DNA of 64,000 nt from Auriscalpium vulgare (Eukaryota > Basidiomycota > Agaricomycetes > Russulales > Auriscalpiaceae). Under the pieces are notes generated by a model. That model was not told the origin of the DNA. It made no database searches and worked only from the letters and a program-made list of their open reading frames with translations. The DNA lies in NCBI GenBank assembly GCA_019915015.1, contig JAHBBC010000020.1, positions 620,001-684,000 of the forward strand, given 5' to 3'. The position numbers and the translations under genes were made by a program. Of the stretch, positions 44,856 to 57,369 are shown piece after piece (within the stretch, counting starts at the first letter, position 1; each line of letters starts with the position of its first letter).

Positions 44856-47800
44856 ATGTCTGCTCGACGACAACCGTCGACAACTTCATTGTCAAAATAC
44901 GCCAGGGCTGGCTCTCCAGACCCAGCAGCGCGCTCACTCGACTACTGCAACGCTTTCTGGGGCCTTGCTGATGGCGGGGTTGATGTCTTATTCGCGAGGA
45001 TGCGGGGCGCAGGGAGGACGATGGATGAGCTGCGCAATTTCTGGAAAGAACGGTGCGTTTGCTGTCCCCTGTGTGTGGACGTGCTTCAACAGCCTGCAGG
45101 GCTTCGATCGAGGAAGACTATGCGAAGCGTCTGACCAAATTGGCGAAGCTCGCGGTGGGCAGGGATGAAATAGGGTACGTGGCACACCTTGAGGCGCGAA
45201 CACGCGTTTCTCATCCCGTCTTTCAGAGAATTTCGGAATGCGATCGAGACACTGCGACAGGAGACCGAGAAGCAGGGAAATTTCCACCTGCAGCTCGCAC
45301 ATCAGATTCGCAACGACCTCGAGGCCCCAGCTACGGTGTTTGTACAGCGGCAGGCCCAACACCGCAAGGTGTTCCAGTCAGCCATTGAGAAGCAGTTCAA
45401 GACAAAACAAGCCCAGGAAGTGCACGTCTCCAAGGCGCGCGAGAAGTACGAAGCAGACTGCCTGCGTATCAACGGATACACGGCAGAGAGCATGCTGAGG
45501 CAGGGCAAGGAGCTTGAGCGTCTCACGCTCAAATTGGAACGAACACAGCAGACAGTTCAGGCGAACGAGCGCGATTTTGCCAATTTTACGCGCGTCCTTC
45601 AGGATACCACGGCGAAATGGGAGACCGATTGGAAGGCGTTCTGCGATACCTGCCAGGATTTGGAGGAGGAGCGTATGGAGTTCACGAAGGACAACGTGTG
45701 GGCGTATGCGAACGCTGTCTCGATTGTGTGCGTTTCCGACGACGAGGTGAGTCGTGACTTTTCATGGTGCGTGGGGCCACGTCTCATGCATTCGCTGTCC
45801 TAGTCCTGCGAGCACATTCGTGTCGCCCTAGAGCAATTCGAGCCTGAAAGGGATCAGGAGAACTTTGTCCGCGACTACGGGACGGGCAGCCTCATCCCCG
45901 ACGCCCCACAGTTCGTCAGCTACTCTGGTCCAGAGGGCAAGCCACTACCCTCTTCCTCATCTCAACCAACAACGCGCCCCGCCCACTTCGCACGCTCCTC
46001 GCAACGCGTCAGCCGGTTGCCACCCGCTCAGCAACCCCCACAGGACGAGGAACCAATGGTGAACACGGCTGGCGTTGGCGCAGGAGGCAACCGCGGCACG
46101 CCGAATGATGTACCTCCCCCAAGAAATCGTCCACAGAGCCGTGCCAGCCACCGAGGCATGAACGGCCAGGTCGCGGCCAACGGTGTGCCTCCGCCATCGA
46201 CTTCGCCGCCAACGTCGGGGTCTCGGCCTGGAACAGGCCATGGACAGCAGCGTATGGTGGATCCTACCACACACAAGACAATGCTTGTCGTCGGCGACAA
46301 CACGTATGAAGTTGACGCTGCCAAGGACCCGCGCGGCCAGCCATCCTCGGGCGCTGCGAATTCGCGTGTCGGAGACGAGACGGACCCCATGGTGAAGGCG
46401 ATGACGGACCTGCGCAATGCTAGCGCCTCCAGCGTCGGGCGCAGCGCGACCAGGAAGAACACAATTGGTCAGGGTAGCACGCCCGCGCCTGCTGCAGGCG
46501 GATCATCTGCCTCACCGTCGAATGCCCTCACGCCGCCCAGCACGTCTCCCGCAAACCGCGACTACCGGAACTCGGCGGAGCTGGTCGTCGGCACGTATCC
46601 GCTACAGCAATCCTCCTCGCGCCCTTCCTCTCCTCAACCCCCGACCGCCGCCTTCATGAAGGCCCCAACGCAACCTCCCGCACCCGTTGTCGATTCGGTT
46701 ATCCGGACTTATCAGCACAGCTTCCCGGGCGAGGTGGAGCAGCGGCGGAGCCGCTCGAACAGCCGGCGGGAGAGCTACAACGGGCCTCCCGCGCAGCAGC
46801 AAGCAGGCCCTGCCACTCAAGGCAACAACTTGGATCGCCCGGTCAGCCGCGACGGTCATGCTGGTGTCGGTGCCAATGGCCGGAGTCGCAGCCCGTCGCT
46901 CAACGTCCCATCAAGGGGCGTCAGTCCCGCGGGCGGCCAGTCCAGCGCAGGCTACGGCTACCGCGACAACGCGCAACGGGCCGCGTCTCCCAACCCTGTG
47001 GGCATTGCACTGGATCCCAACGGCAACGTCGCGATGGACTCCATGGCGGACGTTTACCACCAGCAGCAACAGAAGATCAGGCAGCCACAACAGCAGCCCC
47101 CGCCGATGCAACCGCCCCCGCCTGCGCCGTACCAGCAGCCGCCCCCGCAGATGCAACCCCTCCAGGCGCCTCCGGCAGGGCGCCAGCAGCAGCAAATTCA
47201 GCAACAAATCCAGCGCAATCCGAGCATGAGCAACCCCGCTTACGGCGCGCAGCAGCAGCAGCCCCCGTCTGCGCAGTGGGCGACGCAGAACGCGGCGTAT
47301 GCGGCGCAGACACCGCAGGGATACGGGCAGGCGACGCCCGGTGGGCACTCTCCCGCGTACTCATCGCCCGGGCACCCGTATGCGAACGCGCCGCCGTCGC
47401 AGGTGTTCCAACCGCCGCCCGCGGGGTACGGCGCTCCGCCGGCGAACGGGGCGCAGCGCGCGGGCACGGTGCACCGCTCGCAGCAGTCAGCAGACTACTA
47501 CGGCCACCAGGGATACCCTTCGCAGTCCCCGCAACAGCAACAGCAACAGCAACAGCAGCTGGGGTATGGTGGTGGGTACCGCTCTGTGAGCCCCGGGCCG
47601 GTGGGCCGGTCGCCGTCCCCGAGCCCGCAGCCCATGGCGCTCTCCCAGCCCCAGCCGCCCCCTGGTCAGGTCGTGCCCCCCACGCGCCAATACACCGAAG
47701 ACGGCCGGGGCGTCCTGTTTTATGGTGAGATTCAATGGCTTGCGTGTGGACTTTGTGGCTCACTCGTTTGCAGTGAAAGCGCTTTACGATTACGCTGCTA

Positions 47801-47952
47801 CTATCCCCGAGGAATTCGACTTCCAGTCGGGTGATATCATCGCAGTGACCGCAACGCCCGAGGATGGATGGTGGAGCGGTGAGCTGCTCGACGAGGCGCG
47901 GAGGGTGCCAGGGCGGCACATCTTCCCCAGCAACTTTGTGCATCTATTCTAA
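44856..47952 (+). CDS. F-BAR and SH3 domain cytokinesis protein (Cdc15/Imp2/Hof1 type)
   Basis: Five exons, about 950 residues. The N-terminal FCH/F-BAR domain reads SLDYCNAFWGLADGGVDVLF then RMRGAGRTMDELRNFWKERA, SIEEDYAKRLTKLAKLAVG, long coiled coils and DLEEERMEFTKDNVWAYANA, ending SCEHIRVALEQFEPERDQEN. The central 500 residues are disordered and rich in Pro, Gln and Ser. A C-terminal SH3 domain reads VKALYDYAATIPEEFDFQSG, DGWWSGELLDE and FPSNFVHLF. Such proteins bend membrane and scaffold the contractile ring and septum. Introns near 45054, 45174, 45748 and 47726 are GT-AG and in frame. The polyQ and proline tracts (47080-47560) are expansions within the linker. Strong identification as the Imp2/Hof1 group. 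Confidence 0.9.
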
Positions 47953-48793
47953 GGGCGTGGCGCTGGTGTGGCGTCGGTGTGGCGTCCTGAACGCAGTTTG
48001 CTCTTTTGCCTATATCTATCAACTTCTTTTCGCCTTGAATGCTTCTAGTTACAGTATACCTGTGTTGGCGCCGGGTAGTTGCGATGCACGCTTTCGGTGA
48101 TGGCCTATGTCGTCCATTTGATTCACATACATGTTGTTGTATACCGAGGACATGTTTTAATACCATATGCTGACTGTGCGGCATATTTTTCCGAGGAGGT
48201 AGTTGGGAGGTAGTTGAACGTTGAAGTTCGTCGCTAACCTGGAAGTTTTGAGCCGCGCCACGGCCCGGCTCGTCTCTATCCTGTCTCTATCTCTCAAAAT
48301 TTACCATCAAACGTTCGAACGCTTGGCAACACACGCTTTTTGCTCATGACAGTCACAGTAATGACAGACAGTGCGGTGACTGTGCGGGCCCACATGACTG
48401 CAGGCACGTTTGGCGCCGTCGCCACGCGCGCCTCTAAACCTGTCCTGCAATCTCCTGCAATCAACCTCCAACAGTACTAGTCCAATGCACCGTTTTATTC
48501 CTTAGGTTCATCCAGGGTTCTACCCAGGAACTGCGCAGTCTGAATTGACCGCAAGCTGGCCCCGGGACATCAATCAAAATGCGGATTATCGTTGCTTCCT
48601 TGCCCTATCTGCACGTCCATTCTATCGGGATCAATGCCGTGGTGGTGCCGCTAAGTTTAGCGGTGTGTGCGCCCCTTGTTGGGAGGTCGCTCATGCGGTA
48701 CGCTGTCAAATCAATTCCGAACGTTCGTGCCCACGGTGTGTTACTTATAAACCCTTCCCCGCTGGCGCCAGTCGCGCTCACACTCCAATCGCC
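47953..48793. other. Intergenic region upstream of the first phosphatase gene
   Basis: Contains the TATA box at 48745-48752 and no further gene. The long frame from 48545 merely extends the first exon of the phosphatase backwards through its promoter. Confidence 0.55.
48745..48752 (+). promoter_or_regulatory. TATA box of phosphatase gene 1
   Basis: ttataaac followed by cccttcc, 42 bases before the start codon; the same block (tataaacccc) precedes the tandem paralogue. Confidence 0.6.
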
Positions 48794-51581
48794 ATGAAGA
48801 GCACGCTCGTCGCCCTCATCGCCAGTGCATTCGTCTTCTCCTCCGTCGCGGCATGCCCGGAGGAGGTCCACGCGCGTGATGGGCACGTTCACACCCCAGA
48901 GCGTCGCTCGGCGCCAAACACGCCATCCCTGCCGTCGCGCCCTTTGGTCTGGGGGGACGTGAATATCATCCACACGACGGATAGCCATGGCTGGCTGCTG
49001 GGGCACCAAAAGACCTCCTTCCCGGAGCCCAACTACAGGTGCGTCGCGAATATGCGTTACTATCTCACAAGGTCTGACTGGTGAACTTTCAGTGGTGACT
49101 TCGGTGACTTCGCGTCCTTCGTCGCGCACATGAAGGAGCTTGCATTGGTACGTCTTCCCACTCAGTCTGTTGGACGCGGTACGATCTTCGGTACAGGAGA
49201 AGAATGTTGATTTGCTGCTCGTTGATTCTGGGGATCTGCATGATGGTGCGTCCGATCGCTCTCTCGCCTTACTATTTGCTGATGCTTCTTGCCAAGGTAC
49301 CGGTCTATCTGACGGGTTCGCTCCGGGTGGCGTCGACGCTCACGACGTCCGTATTCAATCAATGATGCCATCAATGTGCCTCCTCTAACTACGTCTCCAG
49401 TCCAACAAATTCTTCGACCAACTGCCCTATGATGTGCTCGCCATTGGAAAGTAAGATGTTGTTTTCCCTTCATCTCATGTTGCGCGATATATTGAAGGAT
49501 GTTTCAGCCATGAGCTTTATATCTACGCGAACACGCTCGATATGCACCAAAACTTCGCGCCGAAGTTCCCCGGGAGGTACCTCTCTTCCAACGTGAACAT
49601 CACTATTGCGGGCCCGGATGGCAAGCCTGTCAGCGTCCCCGTCGGCAGTGAGTGCTTACGAGCTTCTGTGAAGCTTCTTTGACGTATCTTGACCAGGCCG
49701 CTTCGCGAAGTTTAAGACCAGGAAGTAAGCGCCTGGTATTTTCTAGGCGGGCGCCTACTGATCTTGTCGACAACAGAGGCCGCAAAGTTACCTCCCTCGG
49801 TGTTCTCTTTGACTTCACGGGCAATGACAAAAACACTACCGTGCAGAAGGTGGAGGACATGGTCAAGGAGGGCTGGGTTAGCGTCCCCGGTCATTTCGAT
49901 TCTGCTGTGATTGACTGTTGCGTTACAGTTCGCTGACGCGATCAAGGACGAGCCCGACTTCTTCTTGCTTGTTGGGTACGTCCGAGTACCGTATGATGGC
50001 GGAGTCAAATTGACGGTCGCGGGTGCAGCCATATGCCAGTGCAAAAGGACAACTGTGAGGCTTGTTTGATCTTAAATCGGCGTCTGCACTCCGCTGACTT
50101 CTGTGAAGGGCCGACTGTGTTCAACGCGATCCGTGCCGTGCATCCAACGACGCCTATCTTGATTCTCGGCGGGCATACCCACATCCGCGACTGCGGTATG
50201 TCGTTGTGCTTTGCGCTGCACCTGCGAACACCTCACTGATTCACCCTACGCATGCAGTGCAACTCGATGGCAGGTCTATTGCACTCGAGAGCGGGCGTTA
50301 TATGGAGACTGTCGGTCAGCGCTTTTCATCTCTCTCCCGACGTCTTCGCTGACCGTCTACCTTCTATTCATCACAGGCTTCTTGAGTATGTCTACCTCCG
50401 CGGTCTTCCATAACTTTGTGTGGGAACCGCACTGATCACCTGCGCACAGGCGCGGACCTTGACTTCAAGAAGGGGAGCAAAAATAACATCACGTTCAACA
50501 GGCGTTATCTTGACCCGAATCGCGTCACCTACGAGGCACGTTTATCGTCCTAGACCATTTATACATCGTATCTCACACGGGCGGGGTCCAGTACCACACG
50601 CGCCGCAACGGCTTCACGTTTGACACGATCACGGGAAGCCTCATCTCGGCCGGTATGAAGGCTCTGGCGAAGAAGTTCGATTTGTCGGCCTTGTTCGGCA
50701 CTGCGCCGCAGGACTATACCCTCAGCCGGCAAGTCGCACGACTGACTAGCCAAGCTACCTTTGCTGACACCACGCACAGCGATCCTTTCCCTTCCAATGG
50801 ATCTCTGCTGTCGCTGTTGGCCGAGCAGGTTTGTGACCATCCTACTTTCACAACGCAGTAGTTGACGATGCCGTCAGGTCCTCCCTGTCGCGCTCACGAT
50901 CAATAACACCCGCGCATCCATTCCGAACATCGTCATCACCAACTCCGGCGGCCTCCGTTTCGACGTGTATGCCGGGCCGTTCGACAAGAATGACCAGCTC
51001 ACCGCGTCGCCGTTCGACGACTCGTTCCTGTTCATCCCGAATGTGACGCTTGGCGTGGCGAAGCAGGTGCTCCCCGCGCTCAACAACGCCGGCGCAAACG
51101 AGAAGCGTGAGGTTCTGGAGGCGCGCGAGGAGGAGCTCTACAAGCGCGGTGCGGTCGACATGCGCTACCGCCGGTGGCTCGAGGAGATGCACCTCCGCGC
51201 GAGCGAGGAAAGGCGCGCCGCGGCCAATCTGACGCTGGGATACGTCACGAAGGACGTGAGTTGTCTCCGTTGTCTAAGTCCCAGCCGATCTTCTGACGCC
51301 AAATGCCGACTGTGCAGTCCTGCCCGGGTGTTGGCGACGATACTCTGCACACGCCGCTGCCGTTCTTCAGCGTGCCGGACTTCATCGGCTCACAGACCCC
51401 GGCGCTCTCGGACGACACCCCAATCGACTTTGTGTTCATCAACTTCATCGAGACGCAGCTTCTGCAGACGTTGAACTCGCTGCAGTCCGACAGAATCTAT
51501 ACTACTTCGGACGTGCAGAGTTACAGCCCCTTCTTGCTGAACGAAGTCTTCGGGTTGTTCGCACAGGAGAAGTGGAACTAG
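48794..51581 (+). CDS. Secreted calcineurin-like phosphoesterase / 5'-nucleotidase family, copy 1
   Basis: More than fifteen small exons, about 570 residues. A signal peptide (MKSTLVALIASAFVFSSVAA) precedes RPLVWGDVNIIHTTDSHGWL. Metal-binding motifs in order: TTDSHGW (DxH), GDFGDFASF, LLVDSGDLHDG, GNHELYIYAN (restored across the intron near 49455-49507), and GGHTHIRDC. A C-terminal domain (VLPVALTINNTRASIPNIVI, GPFDKNDQLTASPFDDSFLF) binds the nucleotide in relatives such as yeast YHR202W. Substrate is probably an extracellular phosphoester or nucleotide. Two introns use GC donors: 50536-50591 (GAG/gcacgt) and 50729-50779 (CG/gcaagt); a GT there would break the frame. The copy at 52433 is a tandem duplicate. 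Confidence 0.85.
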
Positions 51582-51709
51582 TTTTCTATACGTCATATAT
51601 CGTCGCCTTGTGGTCGTAGTCAAAGACACAAGGCCGTACTGGCACTGTAGCAGATTAATTGAGCACGTCTCTGGGGCTATAATCGAACACCCTTCAACTT
51701 CAACCGCGC

Positions 51710-51746
51710 GGCAGGCGCGGCAAATATCCGTTTCCCACGCTTGACC
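51710..51746. repeat. Short dispersed repeat, copy 1
   Basis: ggcaggcgcggcaaatatcc followed by gtttcccacgcttgacc. A closely similar block lies at 58022-58058, also in an intergenic region. Confidence 0.5.
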
Positions 51747-52373
51747 GCTGGCGCTGCAGCAATTGCAACCTGAACCCAACCTTTACAGTGAAATCCTTCA
51801 ATTGCATTTTTCGGTGCGACATCATCTGCTCAAACTAACCATCACTTTCTTTCGTCGCCCACGTCGCCTAACACCCTGAGAACCGTACCGGTCTTCGCAG
51901 GCGACACCCTCGACCCAAGCTCACGCGATCGATTGTATTGTTGACTCAGTTGAGGGTTGAGGTTCACATCTGCATCCTCCCTGGACACGCATACAAGGGG
52001 CATGGCCCAGTTTGAGCAGTCTGCGGGGCACTGTCTCCGATCGATGTCGTGCCAAACAACCCGCCCCCTCATCCACTAACAAGCCGTAAGTCCTACCCAC
52101 CCCAAATTAAGCGACGCTTTGCGCGCTGCTCGCCGTGGTCGTAAACCACCCTTGCGCTGACGCAGGCAAACTTTCGAACCATCATCCAAGGCGTGAATTC
52201 TTGCCATCGCTGGACTCCGGTCGCCCGACTGCCTGTCCTCCCCCCCTGACATTGTCAATTGCTCTCAGGGGTGCATTCAACGATGGAAAATGCGGGGAAT
52301 GTAGGCTGACTTTGGCAATATTGCCGAGCGGTCGTGCCCGCGGTTCTTTCAGGAGCCCATACTTTCAGGAGTC

Positions 52374-52382
52374 CATATAAAC
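52374..52382 (+). promoter_or_regulatory. TATA box of phosphatase gene 2
   Basis: catataaac followed by cccctcttc, about 50 bases before the start codon at 52433. Confidence 0.6.
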
Positions 52383-52432
52383 CCCTCTTCACCGGCGTGC
52401 TTTGATTCAGTTGCTGTCACCCCACACTCAGC

Positions 52433-55209
52433 ATGAAGAACACGCTTGTCGCCCTCGTCGTCAGTGCATTCGCCTTCTCCGTTGCGGCATGCCCGGAGGA
52501 GAACCACGCGCGCGGTGCGCATGTCCACACCCCGGAGCGCCGCTGGGCGCCGAGCAACCTATCCCTGCCCGCGCGCCCCTTGGTCTGGGGGGACGTCAAT
52601 ATCATTCACACGACAGACAGCCATGGCTGGCTGCTGGGGCACCAGAAGACCTCGTTTCCTGAGCCCAACTACAGGTGCGTCGCGAACATGCGTTCGTATG
52701 TCAAAAGCTGGGGCTGACTAGCATGAATCAGTGGTGACTTCGGTGACTTCGCGTCGTTCGTCGCGCACATGAAAGAGCTCGCTCTCGTAAGTCTTGGCTA
52801 TGTGCCCTCGGTAAATTGGACACGGTATGAACTTTGATACAGAAGAAGAATGTGGACCTGCTTCTCGTTGACTCCGGTGATCTTCATGACGGTGTGTCCG
52901 ATCGCTCTCTCGTCTGACTACTTGCTAATGCACCCTGTCAAGGTACCGGTCTATCTGACGGGTACCCTCCGGGTGGTGTCGACGCCCACGACGTCGGTAT
53001 CCTATCATGATGCCACCAGAGCGCCACCTAACTATGTCTCCAGTCCAACAAATTCTTTGAACAACTCCCCTACGATGTGCTCGCCATTGGAAAGTAAGTT
53101 CTTTGCTCCCCATCGTTGCATGGCTCCCTATATCGAAGGACCTGTCAGCCATGAGCTCTACGTCTACGCGAACACCCTCGACATGCACCAGAATTTCGCA
53201 CCAAAATTCCCCGGAAGGTACCTCTCGTCCAACGCAAACATCACTATTGCGGGCCCAGACGGCCAGAACGTCAGCGTCCCTGTCGGCAGTGAGTTCCGAA
53301 ATTCCACGAGGCATTTCTGCGCATACCGACGTATCTCATGCAGGCCGTTTCGCGAAGTTTAAGACCAGAAAGTACGCCTCCTACAATTTCTAGACAGGCG
53401 CCTACTGACTGAAAATAGGGGCCGCCAAGTCACCTCCCTCGGTGTTCTCTTCAACTTCACTGCCAATGACGAAAACACCACCGTTCAAGCGGTGGGGGAC
53501 ATGGTCAAGGAGGACTGGGTCAGCGCCATTGGTCGTTTCGATCTTGCTGTGATTGACTGTCGCGTTGCAGTTTGCTGACGCGATCAAGGACGAGCCCGAC
53601 TTCTTTTTGCTTGTTGGGTAAGTCTGACTATGGTGTGAAGAGATATTGACTAACGTTCAGCGGTATAGCCATATGCCCGTGCAAGAGGACAACTGTGAGG
53701 CTTGATCGATTCTATATCAGCGTCTGTACTCTACTGACGTCTGTTAAGGGCCGACTGTGTTCAACGCAGTTCGCGCTGTACATCCGACGACACCTATCTT
53801 GATCCTTGGCGGGCATACTCATATTCGGGACTGCGGTATGTCACTGCATTTGGCTTTCGTCCCGCGAACAGCTCACTAATCCACCTACCCATACAGTGCA
53901 ATTCGATGGAAGGTCTATTGCACTCGAGAGCGGGCGTTACATGGAGACTGTCGGCGAGTTCCTTGTCTTTTCTTTCTCGAGATATCCTCGCTGAACATCT
54001 AACTAACAGGGTTCTTGAGTATGTATACCTGGTTTTCCATCTCTTGTGTGGGAACCGACCGCACTGATCATCTGCACACAGGCGCGAACCTCGACTTCAA
54101 GAAGGGCTGCACAGATAACATCACGTTCAATAGGCGTTACCTTGACCCGAATCGCGTTACTTACGAGGCATGTTTGTCGTCCTATCCTGGTTCTATATCT
54201 TACGGGGGTGTCTAGTATCACACTCGCCGCAACGCCTACACGTTCAACACGTCCCAGGGAAGCAGGATCTCGACCGGTATGAAGGCTCTGGCGAAGCAGT
54301 TCGATTTGTCGGCCATGTTCGGCACTGCGCCGCAGGACTATACACTCAGCCGGCACGTCGCAACGACCAACTAGCCAGACTGTCTTTGCTGACGCCGTGC
54401 ATACAGCGATCCTTTCCCTTCCAATGGATCTCTGCTGTCCCTGTTGGCAGAACAGGTATGAGGTTACGCACGTTTCAAAACTGCGGTTATTCAAAATGCC
54501 GTCAGGTTCTCCCCGTCGCCCTCGCGGTCAACAACACGCGCGCCTCCGTCCCGAGCCTCGTCATCACCAACTCCGGCGTTCTACGCTTTGACGTGTACGT
54601 GGGGCCGTTCGACAAGAACGACCAGCTCACCGCGTCGCCGTTCGACGACTCGTTCCTGTACATCACGAATGTGACCCTCGACGTGGCGAATCAGGTGCTC
54701 CCTGCGCTCAACAACGCCGGCGCAAACAAAAAGCGTGAGGTGCTGGAGGGGCGCGAGGAGGAGCTCTACAGGCGAGGCGCGGTCGACATGCGCTACCGCC
54801 GGTGGCTCGAGGGGATGCACTTGCGCGCGAGCGAGGAGAGACGCGCGGCGACCAATCTGACGCTAGGATACGTCACGAAGGACGTGAGTTGTCTTCGTTG
54901 TCCAAGTCCCAGCCGATCTTCTGACGCCAAATTCCAACTGTGCAGTCCTGCCCGGGCGTTGGCGATGATACTCTGCACACGCCGTTGCCGTACTACAGCG
55001 TGCCGGACTACATCGGCTCACAGCCGCCGGCGGTCTCGAACGACACCCGCATTGACCTTGTGTTTGTCAACTTCATCCAGGATGACGTTCTTGAAGCGGT
55101 GAACTCGCTGCAATCTGACAAGGTCTATAACGTTTCAGACGTGCAGACGTATAGCCCCTTCTTGCTGGACGAAGTCTTCGGGTTGTTCGCACAGGAGAAG
55201 TGGAACTAG
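52433..55209 (+). CDS. Secreted calcineurin-like phosphoesterase / 5'-nucleotidase family, copy 2
   Basis: Tandem paralogue of the previous gene with the same exon order. Signal peptide MKNTLVALVVSAFAFSVAAC; motifs TTDSHGW, GDFGDFASF, LLVDSGDLHDG, GNHELYVYAN and GGHTHIRDC are all kept, so it should be active. The C terminus differs more (SNDTRIDLVFVNFIQDDVLE). Three introns need GC donors: 53954-54009 (GTC-G/gcgagt; the other copy has a GT here), 54168-54215 (GAG/gcatgt) and 54353-54406 (CG/gcacgt). If any of these were read as GT introns the frame would be lost, so they decide whether the gene is intact. It ends about 145 bases from the end of double-BTB gene 2 on the other strand. Confidence 0.8.
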
Positions 55210-55354
55210 GTATTTATATTTCATTAGGTCTTGCTCCGCACAAAAAGGCATATCGACGATGTCCGTATTTAACTGATTTTTGGGTATTATGCCATGGCAC
55301 ATGTGTCAAATCTTCGCATGGAACATCAACTATCAATGTTATGCCATCGTTGAA

Positions 55355-57369
55355 TTACCAAGTCAAGACGAGGGAAGCCTGTAACCTGGTTGTGAGATCA
55401 AACACTTGATGTCTCGAATAAGAGCATACCTCATCAATAGCAGCTTCGATCTCTGCTCTGAGCATGGCTGAGAATTTGTCACCCCCTTCTGCGTAAACCA
55501 TCAGGCAAGCCTGGCACCCCGCATCCTTCACATGCGCATTGAGCCCCGAACGGAATACTTCATGGCCAACGACCGTCTCTTCATATGTCGGCACAGCGTC
55601 CGAGTCCATTTTGCGCACCACGGCTTGGAGGAATGCACTCCACCACTCCGGCACCAAGCTCGTCTTTTGTGCGTTCGGACAGCGGCCGGCGTTGCCCACG
55701 GTGCGCTTCCAGGTCCCTGCGGATGGCGCATAGCCAGATAACGCCTTGTTCACGCAATCGCAGACAGCCTTGCGGCACCGCTCGTGGTATTGAGAGAGTT
55801 CGTGAAGAGCATCGCCGTTGATCAAGCGCAGGTCAGATCCGAGGTGGGTCCATGTCAACGCTTTCCGCAACGTCTGTCGGGCGGCGAGGCGGCATTCTTC
55901 GGCCAGCCGATATTTTGTTGCGAGCGCATAGACCCCCAGGGCGTTGTCGCTGTTGATAAGAATATGTTGTGTTGGATGGGAGGGTGCTGTCAAGCATCGC
56001 CGAAGTGTGCCTGCAACGCTTTCCATCTCGTACTTGAGCATGCAGGAAATAAGCAGCACTGCTTGGTCGAAAGTCGTCGGCGGGGTGGCAGGAAGGGGGT
56101 ATACCCATCTTAGAACCTCTGCCAAGACCTTCGAGTTCTCGGACATGGGAACGATGTGTAGGCCATCTTTGCGCGGCTCGTCTGTGTGGTGGGCGGCGGG
56201 CGGTAAAGGAAGGCTGAACATATCGCGGAAGACAGGCGACGCCATAGCGAGGATAGCCCTGCGAACGGGGAAGTCCTTTCCATCTGACGATCGCAGAATG
56301 ACATCGGCATCGGCTTGGTCACAAGGAGCGTCAAAGGAGTCTGGCAGCTGAGTGCAAGCGACAGCACCATGATCGCCTTCGAACGTCAATAGGTTCTCCA
56401 CCTAGTAGAGTCAGAATCCAATGACAAGACGTGCATGAATAAGACCGTCCTCACCTGTCGCAAGCCCTCAGCCATCTGAGCCTCCACGGTGTCCCACATG
56501 GAGCGCAACAACGCAAGAGAAAAGGTCACACAAAACTCGCCAGTTGGGGACGTCGTCGCTTTGCCTGATGGATAGCGCTGCTTGACATGCGTCGCCCACG
56601 TCCAGTGGAATTTGTCCTCATTCAGCTCCTTCGGATCGGCCACCGCGCGGGTGAGGAAGCTATCATACCAGTAAGCCACCCCTCCGGACTGCTTCCAAGG
56701 CGAGTTTTCGTGGTAAGCAGGAGATGACCGGAATTTGTTGATTCCTTGGCGGAGTGCGTCGACGCAGTGTGCACGGCATGTCACCAGCTGGTGAAGAGCA
56801 AGCCCCGACACCTCACGCAAGTCTTGCCCTAAGTCCCCAATTTTCATGGGCCGACCCAAAGACAAGCGAGCAAGTGCGACGGCCTCCTGTTTGAGTCGTA
56901 GCTTCCAAGCCAAATTGAATGCATGGAGGACGTGTGCGGGTGTCGGCAATTCGAATGTGTTCAGGGGTAGCAACCTCCGTATGAGCGTCATAGCAAAGGG
57001 CATCTCATACTTCTGCGCAGCAGCCAGCACGCACAACGTCTGCTCCAATGTTGTCGGAAGGATCAACGCAACCGGGAAGATGACGGAGAGCAGTGAAGCA
57101 AGGGTGTCGCGACGCTCGCCCAGAACAACAAGTGGCAGTGCTCCATCAGTGGTATTCAGCGCAAAAGTGAAGGTAACGGGGCCAGCGTGCTTCAAAATGA
57201 GTGCTTTGATGACGGGTGACGCCTTCTCCAAAATGCTCCTTGTGATGCGGAAGTCGAAGGAGTCAGAGGAGCGCAGAATAATGTCGGCCTCGGCGTCATC
57301 GAATGGAGACCCAAGATATGTGATCGTAGATTGCGGCGCGGCGCCTGAGGCAGAGGGGCAGTCGGACAT
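55355..57369 (-). CDS. Double BTB/POZ protein 2
   Basis: Three exons. Unit 1 (57369 to about 56455): FDDAEADIILRSSDSFDFRI, LVVLGERRDTLASLLSVIFP, AAQKYEMPFAMTLIRRLLPL. The unit-1 CxxC of the other copies is reduced to one Cys (GEFCVTF). A 54-nt intron joins VENLLTFEGDHGAVACTQLP and unit 2: DADVILRSSDGKDFPVRRAI, EVLRWVYPLPATPPTTFDQA, CMLKYEMESVAGTLRRCL, ending in CQACLMVYAEGGDKFSAMLR. The last exon gives ASLVLTW, parallel to VSLDLPW in copy 1. Two single-BTB frames look like separate genes, but the intron and the shared architecture of all three copies support one protein. Confidence 0.8.

Larger units (their letters stand above)
51582..52432. other. Intergenic region between phosphatase copies
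   Basis: Holds the dispersed element at 51710-51746 and the promoter of copy 2. No gene seen. Confidence 0.5.

Noticed and set aside
48545..48793. Upstream in-frame extension of phosphatase copy 1
   Set aside because: It crosses the TATA box; the signal peptide begins at 48794 as in copy 2.
50536..50591. GT donor (gtttat) four bases after the GC donor
   Set aside because: It shifts the next exon out of frame and gives an early stop; the GC donor keeps the conserved YHTRRNG sequence.
55355..57369. Interpretation as two single-BTB genes
   Set aside because: A clean intron joins both units in frame and the same two-unit layout occurs in the two other copies.
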